Shown here one piece after another: positions 35,229 to 45,127 of a DNA stretch of 64,000 bases (positions within the stretch are counted from its first letter, which is position 1; each line of letters starts with the position of its first letter). The DNA is from Tulasnella sp. 424 (taxonomy: Eukaryota; Basidiomycota; Agaricomycetes; Cantharellales; Tulasnellaceae): positions 1 through 64,000 of the forward strand of contig WSUB01000079.1 of NCBI GenBank assembly GCA_019633425.1. The letters run 5' to 3'. A model generated the notes under the pieces. That model was not told the origin of the DNA. It worked only from the letters and a program-made list of their open reading frames with translations, and did not search any database. A program made the position numbers and the translations under genes.

Positions 35229-36127
35229 CATTGTGCATCGAATGTCCATATGCATGTATTCTATCGCTTCTGTCGTCTGCAATACCCGAATTGTAATTGT
35301 CCTGTGACCTTAGACCCTATTGGTGAACCTGGCGGCGTAGCATGACCGATCTGAAAATTCTCGCGAAATGCTATTAGTACCCACTCAAGGGCGCAGGATT
35401 TCGCAATCGGCGTAGCATGGCCGATCTGATGATGAGCGAAGATTCTCGCGAAATGTTGTTATCGCCCTTAGAACCCATTCAAAGAGCTCAAAATATCGCA
35501 ATTGTTAGATATCATTCGGTTGATGCTCTATCACGAACGTGAGCTGGGTGAGGAGAAGTATCGAATTACATGCACTTGGTAACTTTGGTCCTGGTCTCAG
35601 TCAGGGTAATGTTTATTACGCGCGAGCAGACTGCGGGGGGACAGGGTCTCAGTCAGGGTTTGTGGATCCCGTTGACGCTCCGAAGCGGAAGTAACGGATA
35701 TTACTAAATTTATCCACCCCATTCCTTTACTGTATATGAGATTTAGTATACCAACTCCTCAAGCGATTCATCCAGAATGATCTTTTAATAGCTGGCTAGA
35801 GAACTGTCGCTTGGTGATACTAGATGTGATCTAGTATCGTTTAGGTCAGCAGACCTCGCCGGGTATCCGTGTAGCCGATCGGAGCGCCGTCATGCTCGGT
35901 CAGTCATCCCACCAAAATGTCAGAAACCTCCAGTATCTCGAGCGCCTCCACCGACTCTCGAAACCTCTTCCCGGACGCGGGAATACCGACATGGAATATA
36001 TAGTAAAGGGCTTGCTGGTTGATTTTGTGCAGCATCGACACTCTCGACAGACTTTCTATTTCTTTTCGGGCTCCTACTCCTACTATACCTACTCTTCCAG
36101 TCTAATTTCTCTGGAAAACAAAATTAA
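35229..36127. other. Intergenic with an imperfect tandem repeat
   Basis: About 900 bases without a supported gene. It contains an imperfect tandem duplication (35334 to about 35500) and two CTCAGTCAGGGT copies near 35600 and 35650. A 5'-UTR and promoter for the SNG1-like gene must lie near the end. Confidence 0.45.
35334..35500. repeat. Imperfect tandem duplication
   Basis: GGCGTAGCATGRCCGATCTG begins at 35334 and again at 35409. Each is followed by ATTCTCGCGAAATG and a CCCAYTCAA block, then by AT(T/A)TCGCAAT. The second unit carries a small insertion. It lies in non-coding DNA. Confidence 0.7.
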
Positions 36128-37823
36128 ATGGACTCGAGTCGCAACTCAGTGACGGGCACCACTGTCGACGAGCACCTGGACGAAGACCTCTACATTCAAA
36201 CAGAGCGAAATCGCAAAGAGTTGGGCCACCGTGAAGCCGAAGATGAAGCTCTAGCACCGGCTGGTCCGCGCAAGTTCCAACACGGATGTGTGTATCTTAT
36301 TCTTCTATTATCTCGAATACATAGCCTGACATCTTTATCCTTTAGTTTGGGACCCAGAGGTTGCCCACCTTCGCGCTATCTACATGAAAATCCTCGGATT
36401 GACTGTCATCTTGCTTATCTGCGCCATGTGGATTTGCTTCTCCACATACTGGGGATCACTCGGAGAAACGGCACAGCACGTACCCAACCTTAAAGGGCTG
36501 GTTATCAACCGGGACGGCACGGACGGTGCTCTGGGACAGGCGATCGTGGCTGCCTTTGAAGCGAACTCGAGGGGTGAAGGTGTCGCGCCTAAGGCACACT
36601 TGACTTGGGTCGTGACGGATTCGAGCGCGTTGCCTACGAATGACGATGTGGCTTTCGCTGTGGTGGAAGAACATGCTTGGGCGGCTGTAGTCGGTATGTC
36701 CTGATCGGGACTCGTTGGGGGTAACCTCGTAGCTGATTCCGCCACTTCTTTAGTAAACTCCGGTGCAACATCCCTCCTAACATCTGCTCGCTCTTCCGGT
36801 AACTCCTCGTACGACCCCCGTACCGCGATCACATTCTACTACAACCAAGGTCGGAACGAAATCGCTGCCAACTCGTTCATCGTGCCCTACACCACTGCGC
36901 TTTTGCAATCCACCCTCACTGCATTGAACGAGAAGTTCAACTCCGACTTTTTTGGAACACTTACTTCAAGTGCCAACGAAGCGTCCCAACAGGCGTTGAC
37001 TGCGGTCGTTCAAGCTCCTCAGACTGTCAGCCAACCCTTCTCTTACGAACCGGTAAACCTGAGGCCGTACACCAAGACCGCGGCTCAAGCTCCTTTGCTT
37101 GTAGGCCAAATCTATCTCAGTGAGTCTTTTCATATTGGCCTTTTTATACTGCCTCCTAACCAAATCCACCAATAGTCATCTTTACTTTCGTCATCACCAT
37201 GACGCACGACTTTGCTCGCGGGATCATCTCACCATTCCTCCGATTCTCTTCATACGCTCGAATCCGGCTGCTAGTGCCGTTGACGCTATACATCCCCGTT
37301 AGCTTCTCCTACGCGATGGTCAACTTGCCGTTCAAACTTACGTTTGACGCCAAGTTCTCCTACGCTGGCGGGTTCTTCCTCTTCTGGATATTCGTCTACA
37401 TGGCAATGGCTGGACTGGGTCTCGCCACTGAAGCGATGATCACCTTACTCACTCCACGCTTCATCGCTTACTTCATTGTCTTTCTCGTAAGTCGCCTCCG
37501 TTCCCCAGTTGGCAATGAACGCCTCACTAACGTTTTCCCCGTCCTTTAAGATCATCTTCAACGTCTCAGTAGCTTCGGTCCCAATGGCCCTTCAACCGTC
37601 GTTCTACCGATACGGGTACGGTTTCCCCGTGTTCAACTTGGCTGAAGCCATTCGGACCATCATCTTCAACACGAAGAGCAGGCTAGGCTTGAACGCCGGT
37701 GTGCTCTTGGCGTGGCTTGCGCTTAGTATGGTCACGGTCCCACTGTTTACATGGGTCGTCAGGAGGAAGGACGAACAGGCTGAGAGGAAGAAAGTGGAGG
37801 AGGCAAAGGCTGTGATCGCCTGA
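36128..37823 (+). CDS. SNG1-like multispanning membrane protein (DUF3533 family)
   Basis: Starts MDSSRNSVTGTTVDEHLDED with a charged cytosolic head. A first membrane segment follows, ILGLTVILLICAMWICFSTY, then an extracytosolic domain: VPNLKGLVINRDGTDGALGQ, SSYDPRTAITFYYNQGRNEI, PQTVSQPFSYEPVNLRPYTK. After it come several hydrophobic helices: VIFTFVITMTHDFARG, FFLFWIFVYMAMAGLGLATE, IIFNVSVASVPMALQPSFYR, AGVLLAWLALSMVTVPLFTW. The end is Lys/Glu-rich (RKDEQAERKKVEEAKAVIA). This is the layout of yeast Sng1 (nitrosoguanidine resistance) and related DUF3533 proteins, linked to membrane lipid asymmetry and drug resistance. Five or so introns were placed by frame. Confidence 0.85.
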
Positions 37824-38649
37824 ACTGCACGTGAACGTTGTAGACGAATTAGTTGACGAACCGCTGCATTGTAAATTATTATCATCGCTTATCATCTCAT
37901 TACTCGAATATTATATACCATAATAGAGACCCGACTGTGCTTTGAGATGCTCGTGAGTGTGCCGTTGAACCCCACCGTATAAGGCATCCAGTGTCGGGGC
38001 AGGGGCTGACGTAAGCAGGTATCGGTAAGAGAACCCGACTCGAAGGATCCGACGACGCATAGCAGAAAACAGGATCAGCCTCCAGGAAAAACGGTGATCA
38101 TGATGTTACAGACAATGGTTCTTCTATAGCTAACGGCAGTTTTAGTCCAATCCACGTAGAATTCGCAGGCAGATCCGGGGCTGTGAGTACCACGGTCCAT
38201 CGCGAAGGACCAAAACATCCCTTCCCATTCATTTCTGTTCTTGCATTGTTTGAGGAAGGGGTTGATTTCCGTTTTTGACCACTGATCACAAACGGTAAAG
38301 GAGGGCTCTGAATGGAAAATCCGAGTGGTAGCGCCAATCTTCGCGGTTTGTGTCCATTAGCACCCACGAGGCGCTTATATTATCACGTCTCTCATGGCCT
38401 CCATGGCCAGCTGGTAGTCACTCGTAACTGCCCAGTAATTGGCCGTCGCTTGGGATTGGAACTCGAAAGTCCTAGAGAGGGAGGACAAATACGTCAGATC
38501 GACAAAGATACGTGGCTCACGGTTAGAGAGTTTTCAGGGTCCTCGATCCTCCCCCAACGGATAGCAGCGCAAATGTTCGCATCAAATACTGCAAGCGGTG
38601 GGGGATCCTACGATGATAGTCAGCAGGTAACTTCAATCCCCCACTAATC
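37824..38649. other. Intergenic, SNG1-like gene to FunK1 relic
   Basis: About 830 bases. Open frames on both strands (for example 38098-38367 minus, 38312-38647 plus) overlap each other and carry no recognisable domain. The last part may be degraded kinase 5' sequence, but I cannot show it. Confidence 0.4.
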
Positions 38650-39588
38650 CGAACCCGTCAAATTTAGCTTAACCTCCTTGGGCAGCCCCTCCACGCCATT
38701 CACGATGTTTTGATAGGTATGGCGTCTTGTCGGCCCCTTTTCTTTCGTCCTAAAGTCACTTTCCAAAGCTTTCGAAGCCCTATACGACTGTAACATCCTT
38801 CATCGCGACACTTTCAAAGGAGACCACCCACGACAACCTTTTTCCAAGCAACCGCGCTTTCCTCGCCGACTCTGGACTCACCACGAAATAAACCCCACAA
38901 CAAACCTGCCTCACCCTGACTCCACGAGACATGGTCATATAACCGTAGGTATTTCATTCTTGCTGCTCATGGTCTCCATACTTATTCTCGGCTCGAGCAG
39001 AGTACGCCACCTTTCGTTGCGACTATTTTCATTGAGGCAACCTCCGAGTTCTATGATGGTGTCACGCCTTCGCCAAGGGTTCAGCACGACGTTGAATCCA
39101 TATTCTGGGTTGCAATGTACACGATTTTCGAATCTGCATGCCGCGAAGGGTCTCAAAGCACGTCCCGAAAGGAACACAAGGCGCTTAAATGGTGTAGCAC
39201 GTACCTCCAGAACCTCCAGCATCCCGAAACCCTGCGGCAAGAGCTCACGAGGAAGTTCATCCTCAAATTTGATAGAGACCTTGCACTCCCAGAAAAGTGG
39301 GCCCCGGTCCGACACTTCCTTTCCCAGGTTGCATCGATTTGTAAAGCCAACTTCGAAGTAGCGGAAGAGGCGCTAGGGTCAGAGACTGATCCCGACCCCC
39401 AAATCGAAAACATACTCACAATTGTTCGCGAGGTGGACATGGTGGATAGACAATCAAGTGTTGATTTGGAGAAACTACCGCCCAGGTCGCTTCCGGGTCC
39501 CAATCCGCGGTCCACATCCCCCTTCAAGAACCATCTGAGGGACGACCAATATGAAACTTTGGATAAGACCTCACAGGGCTGCAAATGA
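38650..39588 (+). pseudogene. FunK1-type kinase relic inside the island
   Basis: Reads QPLHAIHDVLIG, splices to AFEALYDCNILHRD (HRD loop), then loses the Asn-containing segment through a frameshift. RAFLADSGLTT replaces DFG by DSG and is followed by a stop. A later frame, MYTIFESACREGSQSTSRKE through KWAPVRHFLSQVASICKANF to DPDPQIENILTIVREVDMVD, corresponds to the kinase C-terminal region (FASCEGS..., RWFSIRDFLSNVAFVC, DPLNHDIRTVV). It has multiple shifts and stops, with no ATP-binding half. It is more diverged from kinases A-D than they are from each other. Confidence 0.8.
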
Positions 39589-40764
39589 CGTTCCCAGTCA
39601 TTCATGTTCGGCTCTGACTCTCAATTTGCGGCGTGCGAAGCGGAGTCGCGATGAAGAATCGGCAAGCTACGATTCCCAATATATATGTCTCCCTGGCATC
39701 TCGCTGTATCGACTGTAATTCTATCCAATTTCTAGCACCACGTCCCCACAAATCGTAGTCTTCATACATTGGGAAAATTGTCCGAACAGAAGATACCAAC
39801 CCAGGAGTTAGTACTGGGGATTTTTTTACACCCCCAGCCATTTGTTGAGGGAAAAGATACTTGTTCGGAATGAAAGGTCTGGGCTTTTCGAGACGAGGCA
39901 GTCCAACCTCGAACGGTATGGTTCAATCGATCTTCGAACTGGGCATCCTTTCGATGCAAGTAACGCGGGTCTTCTAGCTTATTCGGGAGGTCATCGAGTC
40001 TGGGGGTGGTGGGGTGGCCACAAGGGAGTGGCGGTAATGTTCCAACCCAGAACATGGCCGCGATACGTGAGGGAAAAAAGGGCATATTCGAGATGCTTCC
40101 GAGCCAGATTCATTTTAAACTCTAGCCTAGAATTGGCTAATAAGTCTGATTTCCGCTGAGAGAACCGCATGCGTTTTCCGAATTCGGACATGCCCTGGAC
40201 ATGAATGGTCATTTCTCGCATATTCGCTACCGTTCGGACTGCGGACATTACCGACCTCTGCTTCACAACGCGTCAGATCGCATTTCCGAAGGGCGAATAC
40301 GGTACAGGGACGATTAGGAAATGCTATCCTGGTTCGGTATCTGCCCCAAAGGGAGTCCCAAGATAAAGCAACGTGTACTACAGGGAAAATGCGTGGCGGA
40401 CGATGCATTTATTTCATCCTGGCCCCAGATTCGCTACACTGAAAGGGAATGAAGAAAAAGACGAATATGAAATGAGGATATTATCAAGATTTCTTGACCA
40501 CCTTCGCTTCGTATTCTATCCTTCGAAAACGCGATCTCTCACGTTGTCACAAGGGGAGATCGAGATATAGGAACCCTTGTTGACCCGATCCTTTCAGTAT
40601 GCCCCCTAAGCCTTTGCTCGCACACTTTATCTTGTGGTGTCGTTGAGACAGCTGCAACTGGGCGAACCATCAACATTCACAAGATGCTGTTGTAGGACCA
40701 TCGGTTCTACACAGCTGTGTAGAACCGATGTGGGAGCGTGTAACACTGTTAGGGATGGGATGGG
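39589..40764. other. Intergenic, relic to right arm
   Basis: About 1.2 kb. It has short frames only, none supported. It contains a 32-bp perfect palindrome at 40699-40730 close to the inner end of the right arm. Confidence 0.4.
40699..40730. repeat. Perfect 32-bp palindrome
   Basis: CATCGGTTCTACACAG is followed immediately by its exact reverse complement. It lies about 35 bases outside the inner end of the right inverted arm. No equivalent was seen at the inner end of the left arm. As RNA it would fold into a 16-bp stem with no loop, so it more likely acts, if at all, as DNA. Confidence 0.9.
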
Positions 40765-41119
40765 CTTTGCCCGACTTCGGAGCCGGTTGTCCTGCACTAG
40801 AGAGAGAGAAACTACTTCAAGCCGCCGCAACGCCTGAAACGTTCAAGTGCGCAACTGGCTTGAGGTTTCACTGCACGCCTATACGGAAGTTTATTGGGTT
40901 AATTGAGGAATCCGGAAACAATATTCAGTGTCGCCTCATATCTCGTCCCCTCTATCAAGCTCCAGCGTTTGGCACTTTGGGGGAGAGACTTAGCTCAGGG
41001 TTTACTTCACGGTATCATTTGCGTCGGTGTCTTCGGCGACGCGTCTCGGCGCGTCAATTGCATCCCAGACTAAAGATCGACAGTGGGCGACGTACGCGGT
41101 CGTTATCAGAATACCGGGG

Positions 41120-41128
41120 TATATAAAG
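41120..41128 (+). promoter_or_regulatory. TATA box of the right-arm coiled-coil gene
   Basis: TATATAAAG lies 138 bases upstream of the ATG at 41266 and is kept at the same distance in the left arm. Confidence 0.55.
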
Positions 41129-41265
41129 CTGCTCCGGAACTCGTCCTCTCCTCCAACCTTTGACGTTCTTGCCCAAGCCCTCGTCGTCTTACCTCCATCT
41201 GCCATTACCTCGCTCCCACTCATAACTTGCCTTCATCTCGACTTACAAGCCCCTTCGCCATCACC

Positions 41266-42580
41266 ATGTTTTTCCACGGTTTCCTGACCTTCTCCGCCGA
41301 CAAGTCCGCCGCGCGTCCCCCGAAGCAAGCAAGATCGCAGCGCGAACCCGCCAATACCACTCCCACCGCTCCAAGTCCCTCCAAGAAGCCCTCGAGGCTT
41401 CAGAACGTGCTTCGTGCACTCCGCCTCATTCGATCTCAGCGAAAGGTGATTTGTCTGGTCGTTTGAACCGTTCAAGTAACGATGCTGATTCTCTCGAGCC
41501 AGGTCGACGAACAATATCATCACCATCAAGTCAAGGATATCCTCCCCGCGGCGCTTCAGGTTGGTGACGACAGGGTTCGACTGTCCCTGACTTGTCTTTG
41601 ACTCACCAACCCCTCCCCTCGTCGTTTAGCCCCCCTGCACTACAACGCATGAAGGCCCGACGGTCTCCGCCTCCGCAAGACCCTCGACCGCCTCGATACC
41701 ATCTACCTTCCCCAACTGGACGACCACCGAACCTGCTCGGCTCGCAGCGCCACGATCGGCCGCAACGACACCCGGTACAGCCTACTCGAGTTCGCCAGCC
41801 GCCTTCGCGCCGAACTCCACTCTCCCCGCCACTCTCCCCGCTACCGACCCCGCCACCGATCCCGCCGCGGTCATCAAGCGGATAGCAGACCTCGAATACA
41901 CAGTATCGGAACTCAAACGCGACAATGCACGTCAAATCAGTGAAACGAACGCGGTGTTCAAAGACGAAATCTTCCCTCGCATGGACGGTTTTGCCAAAGA
42001 ACGGGACGCTGAAAAGGTGCTTCGGAAGCTCGCCGAAGAGCGATTGGCAGGGGCCATCGAGAGTCGCGCGAAGACGGAGGAGCTAATCGTCAAGGAACGC
42101 AAAGAGCACCGGAAAGCGGAAGGAGCAAGGCTCGAGGCCTACTATGCTCTGGAGAAGAAGAACGGGGAGTTGCAAGCGGCTATTCTCGATTTGCAAACAC
42201 CAGCCGACCTCCTCGACTTTGAAGCGATCCAACAATCGCTTGTTCGACTCGGTATCATTGACCCCGACGATCAACAGGACCCGCAGGCCTTCTGCATCGC
42301 CCCCTTCCTGAGGTCCGTCTGCGCCGCAGCTAAACGGGGTACCACCAGCTCGAAAGAAGGACCGGATCAGGAGCACAAGGAAGAGCAGGAGCTGGCAACC
42401 GAGGGCCATCGAACCTTCGAGGTGTCGGATGATGCAGACAGTTGTTCAGAGCCGGTCTCTGACGAACCCCCCAGGGCACTGTCAAAAGCACCAGCTCCGA
42501 CTCAGTGGCTCAAGAACGGATCTACCCGGGCTAAAAGGTTTGTACCGCTTCCTCAGATACTTCTTCTTCACGGCGCCTGA
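41266..42580 (+). CDS. Orphan coiled-coil protein, right-arm copy
   Basis: Three exons (41266-41445, 41513-41569, 41630-42580) join in frame to 395 residues. The order is: basic, Pro-rich head MFFHGFLTFSADKSAARPPK with KKPSRLQNVLRALRLIRSQR; VDEQYHHHQVKDILPAALQ; a long Pro/Thr/Ala linker; a charged coiled coil from IKRIADLEYTVSELKRDNAR through KDEIFPRMDGFAKERDAEKV to KKNGELQAAILDLQTP; LVRLGIIDPDDQQDPQAFCI; acidic tail; and one LSKAPAPTQWLKNG unit. It runs past the left copy's stop to LPQILLLHGA. No enzyme motif or known domain was recognised. Conservation of frame through in-frame indels argues that both copies encode, or recently encoded, protein. Confidence 0.72.
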
Positions 42581-43188
42581 CTGCGAACTCTTTCTACCCT
42601 TTCTGTAGATTCGCTTAGACGCTTCACCCCGTCTCTTATCCCCCCGCATGGGCTCAGTCTAATTTCCTTCCTGCGTTGTTTTCTTCTTCGACCCGTTTTG
42701 GTAACTTGGTTTGGCTTTTTTCTCATTTCCCCTCGAATTGTTCTTCGTGTTGTTTCCTTCTCCTAGATTTGTTTATCCTCCGTATATTCTCGCAACCCGT
42801 CTCTAACACCTCGTTTGTATCCCATCAAGTCTCATTGGTTCCTTATTCACCTATCCTATTTATTTATTAACAATCGGGTATGTTTCTTTTCTGAATATTT
42901 ATTCTGTTTCTCTGCTATCGCAAGCTGGCTTTAAGGATCCGATCAACGTGCATAGTGGACTTACAATTAGCAAGAGAAAGCGCCAAGGATCAGTGGCACA
43001 CCATAGCATGGTCGTCATTACCACGTTTCTTGGCCTAAAATACGGAGAAGCCAGTGGAGTGTAAGGTGTACGTAGGTGCCGGTCCAGGAAATCACAGTCG
43101 TGTCGACTAGGAAACCCCTTTCCACTACTTTCGAGTCTTGCCTCAATCGCGGGCTTCGTCCCCTGTTTCAACTTGATTCATTACACCT

Positions 43189-44032
43189 ATGGTACTATGC
43201 TCTTACAATTCGGAGGGGTGCAGGATTGTCCAAATTCAGGCACGGATTAGTCAGACCCTCCTTTCGGATTCCAAGTTGGACTGCGTTCCTCCGGTCACCA
43301 TCACGCCCTTGCCCGCTGAACAGCATGCAAGGCCCGGTGTATACCCATTCAAGGCTATCTGTCTTTTCGACATCTTCCCAATCCTCTGTGGATTTAGCTG
43401 GTGGGATACTCTTACACGGCATCTCGAGCAACGCGCACCTAACATTTCCAACCCTCGACAGGGACCCGCCCTTCATCCTCGCTGGGAAGTAGACCCACAT
43501 CGACGGTCGGCCGCCCAATTTCAGTAGGAACTGGTACAACTCTCGCAAGTAGTGGTTTAAATGTCGCTACGAAACGGACGAACACAATCTATGATCGAAA
43601 TCTCAACAAGACCCGCATGGCGGAGGTGTCCTTGAGCGCTTGGGCATTTATGTTCTCTGAAGTTGTTCAATACACTCAGAAGCGAGTTTCTGGTATCGGT
43701 GATCTTGAGCGAAGGCAAATGATCTCGCGCGAGCTGGGAAGAGATGGAGCTGATACCGTGTTGTTCGGTCTCGATTTAGGCTCAACACTCTTGGGTACCG
43801 GGTCGGCTCGCGCATGCTGGAAGCGACAATCTGGAGAGCAGAATCGACTACGAAAGCTCCGAAGCGCGAAACGCGGTTCCTACCAGCTTTGATGTGGATT
43901 CATACTGTCCTCTGGCGCCAACTATTCGGGAAATCTGCTGATGCGATTGAGAAGAGCGTCGAGAATGACGATGAATGTGCGTTCTATAAAGTCTCGAATG
44001 TGGTGCTGATGTGCCCCAGGTCGTTCGACTGA
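43189..44032 (+). pseudogene. Decayed gene in the right arm (unknown family)
   Basis: Here the start MVLCSYNSEGCRIVQIQARI is in frame with LDCVPPVTITPLPAEQHARP, CLFDIFPILCGFSWWDTLTR and HLEQRA. A 2-nt loss then shifts the frame just before the TFPTLDRD segment. Downstream, RETRFLPALMWIHTVLWRQL and ADAIEKSVENDDECAFYKVS end at MCPRSFD. The left copy has this second join intact but the first broken, so the two copies carry different lesions. Family not recognised. Confidence 0.55.
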
Positions 44033-44036
44033 CGAG

Positions 44037-45127
44037 ATGAATCGCGGCTAATAGACATGGTTATCGACAACGACCCACCGATAACGCGCCACATATCCAT
44101 TCCGAAAGAAATGAGCCAGCTCAGCTGTTCGGCGTTTACAGCGGGAATAGTAGAAGCGGTCCTTGATGGACTTTGTTTTGTAAGTGTTGACTATGTTAGC
44201 TATCGTACCGCCTTGCGGGTCTGCTGAGCACTTTTGAAACGGATTTAGCCGGCTAGAGTGACAGCACATTCTGTTCCAACGGACCAACACCCACTTCGAA
44301 CCACTATATTGATTAAGCTTGACCGTTCGGTTCTGGATCGTGAGGAGGCGTTGAAACAAGGTTCATAAAATGTCACGATATAGACTCAGTTGACTGTGAA
44401 TGGGTGGCCCGGTGTGATGTTGAACAAGCAGTGTGGATTGTTGTCCGAAACTATGCGATGGACGATGAAAGTGGCCCTAATCCGTACGCGGTTTATTCCG
44501 GTCTTGCCAGGTTTAATGTCATGGAACCGGCTCGTTTAATGTGTTCGACTAAGTGAAGTTGCTTTCATTCTTTCTCTAACCGTTCGCTTGTCCGGGCGTT
44601 CATTGCCCTTTGTGTCCCCATTTATGTTGTTTCACAACCGCTGGAATGGAAGGTATACATATGAACGGAGGTTCGGGGTCTCACTAGAATACGACACCGA
44701 GCGACCAAACGGCCAAGCAGACGACGGCAAACGAAAGTTCCTGACACGCAATTTAGGTCCTTTTTGTGCTTGATGGCTCAGACCACTAATAGGATTAGCG
44801 ATTGGGGTGCCAGTTGCGTGTGCACAACAACTCATAAGGGCATATAATCAGACACTGAAGATATATAATGCATGGCGTAAGTAGCGGCCCCGGAAAAAAA
44901 AAGGACATCTAACAGTCGCGGGGTTGCCAATGCTGATTGAGTTCCTCGCTACGTACTCCCGTGCAGCTCCGCTTGCTACGCGCAGGAGTGCCAGAAACGC
45001 TGTCAAGACTGTCATCGTAGTCGGAATCATCATCGTTTCGCCTTTTTTTGTCTTTGTTGTTAGTACTTGTATCGGTATTCGGCTCGCATTGTACCAGGAG
45101 GTGAGACACGGGCGGTGAACTGGGGCG
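44037..45127. other. Intergenic, right arm to kinase A 3' end
   Basis: About 1.1 kb. From 44880 to 45127 (minus) the sequence resembles the Ser/Pro-rich kinase tail found after the stop position of kinase A, so it is former coding DNA beyond a premature stop. The rest shows no supported gene. Confidence 0.5.

Larger units (their letters stand above)
40765..44036 (+). repeat. Right arm of the 3.2 kb inverted segmental duplication
   Basis: Inverted counterpart of 23229-26418. Contents in order: a short conserved leader (frames GAGCPALE, CATGLRFHCTPIRKFIGLIE; not clearly a gene), a TATA box, the orphan coiled-coil gene, an A/T-rich 3' flank (42600-42900), and the decayed second gene up to 44036. 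Homology ends at TTCGACTGACGA. Confidence 0.9.

Noticed and set aside
23229..44036. The arms as terminal inverted repeats of a single giant transposon
   Set aside because: Arms of 3 kb bear host-like genes with introns, no transposase, integrase or tyrosine recombinase was seen between them, the interior holds housekeeping genes, and no target-site duplication was recognised.
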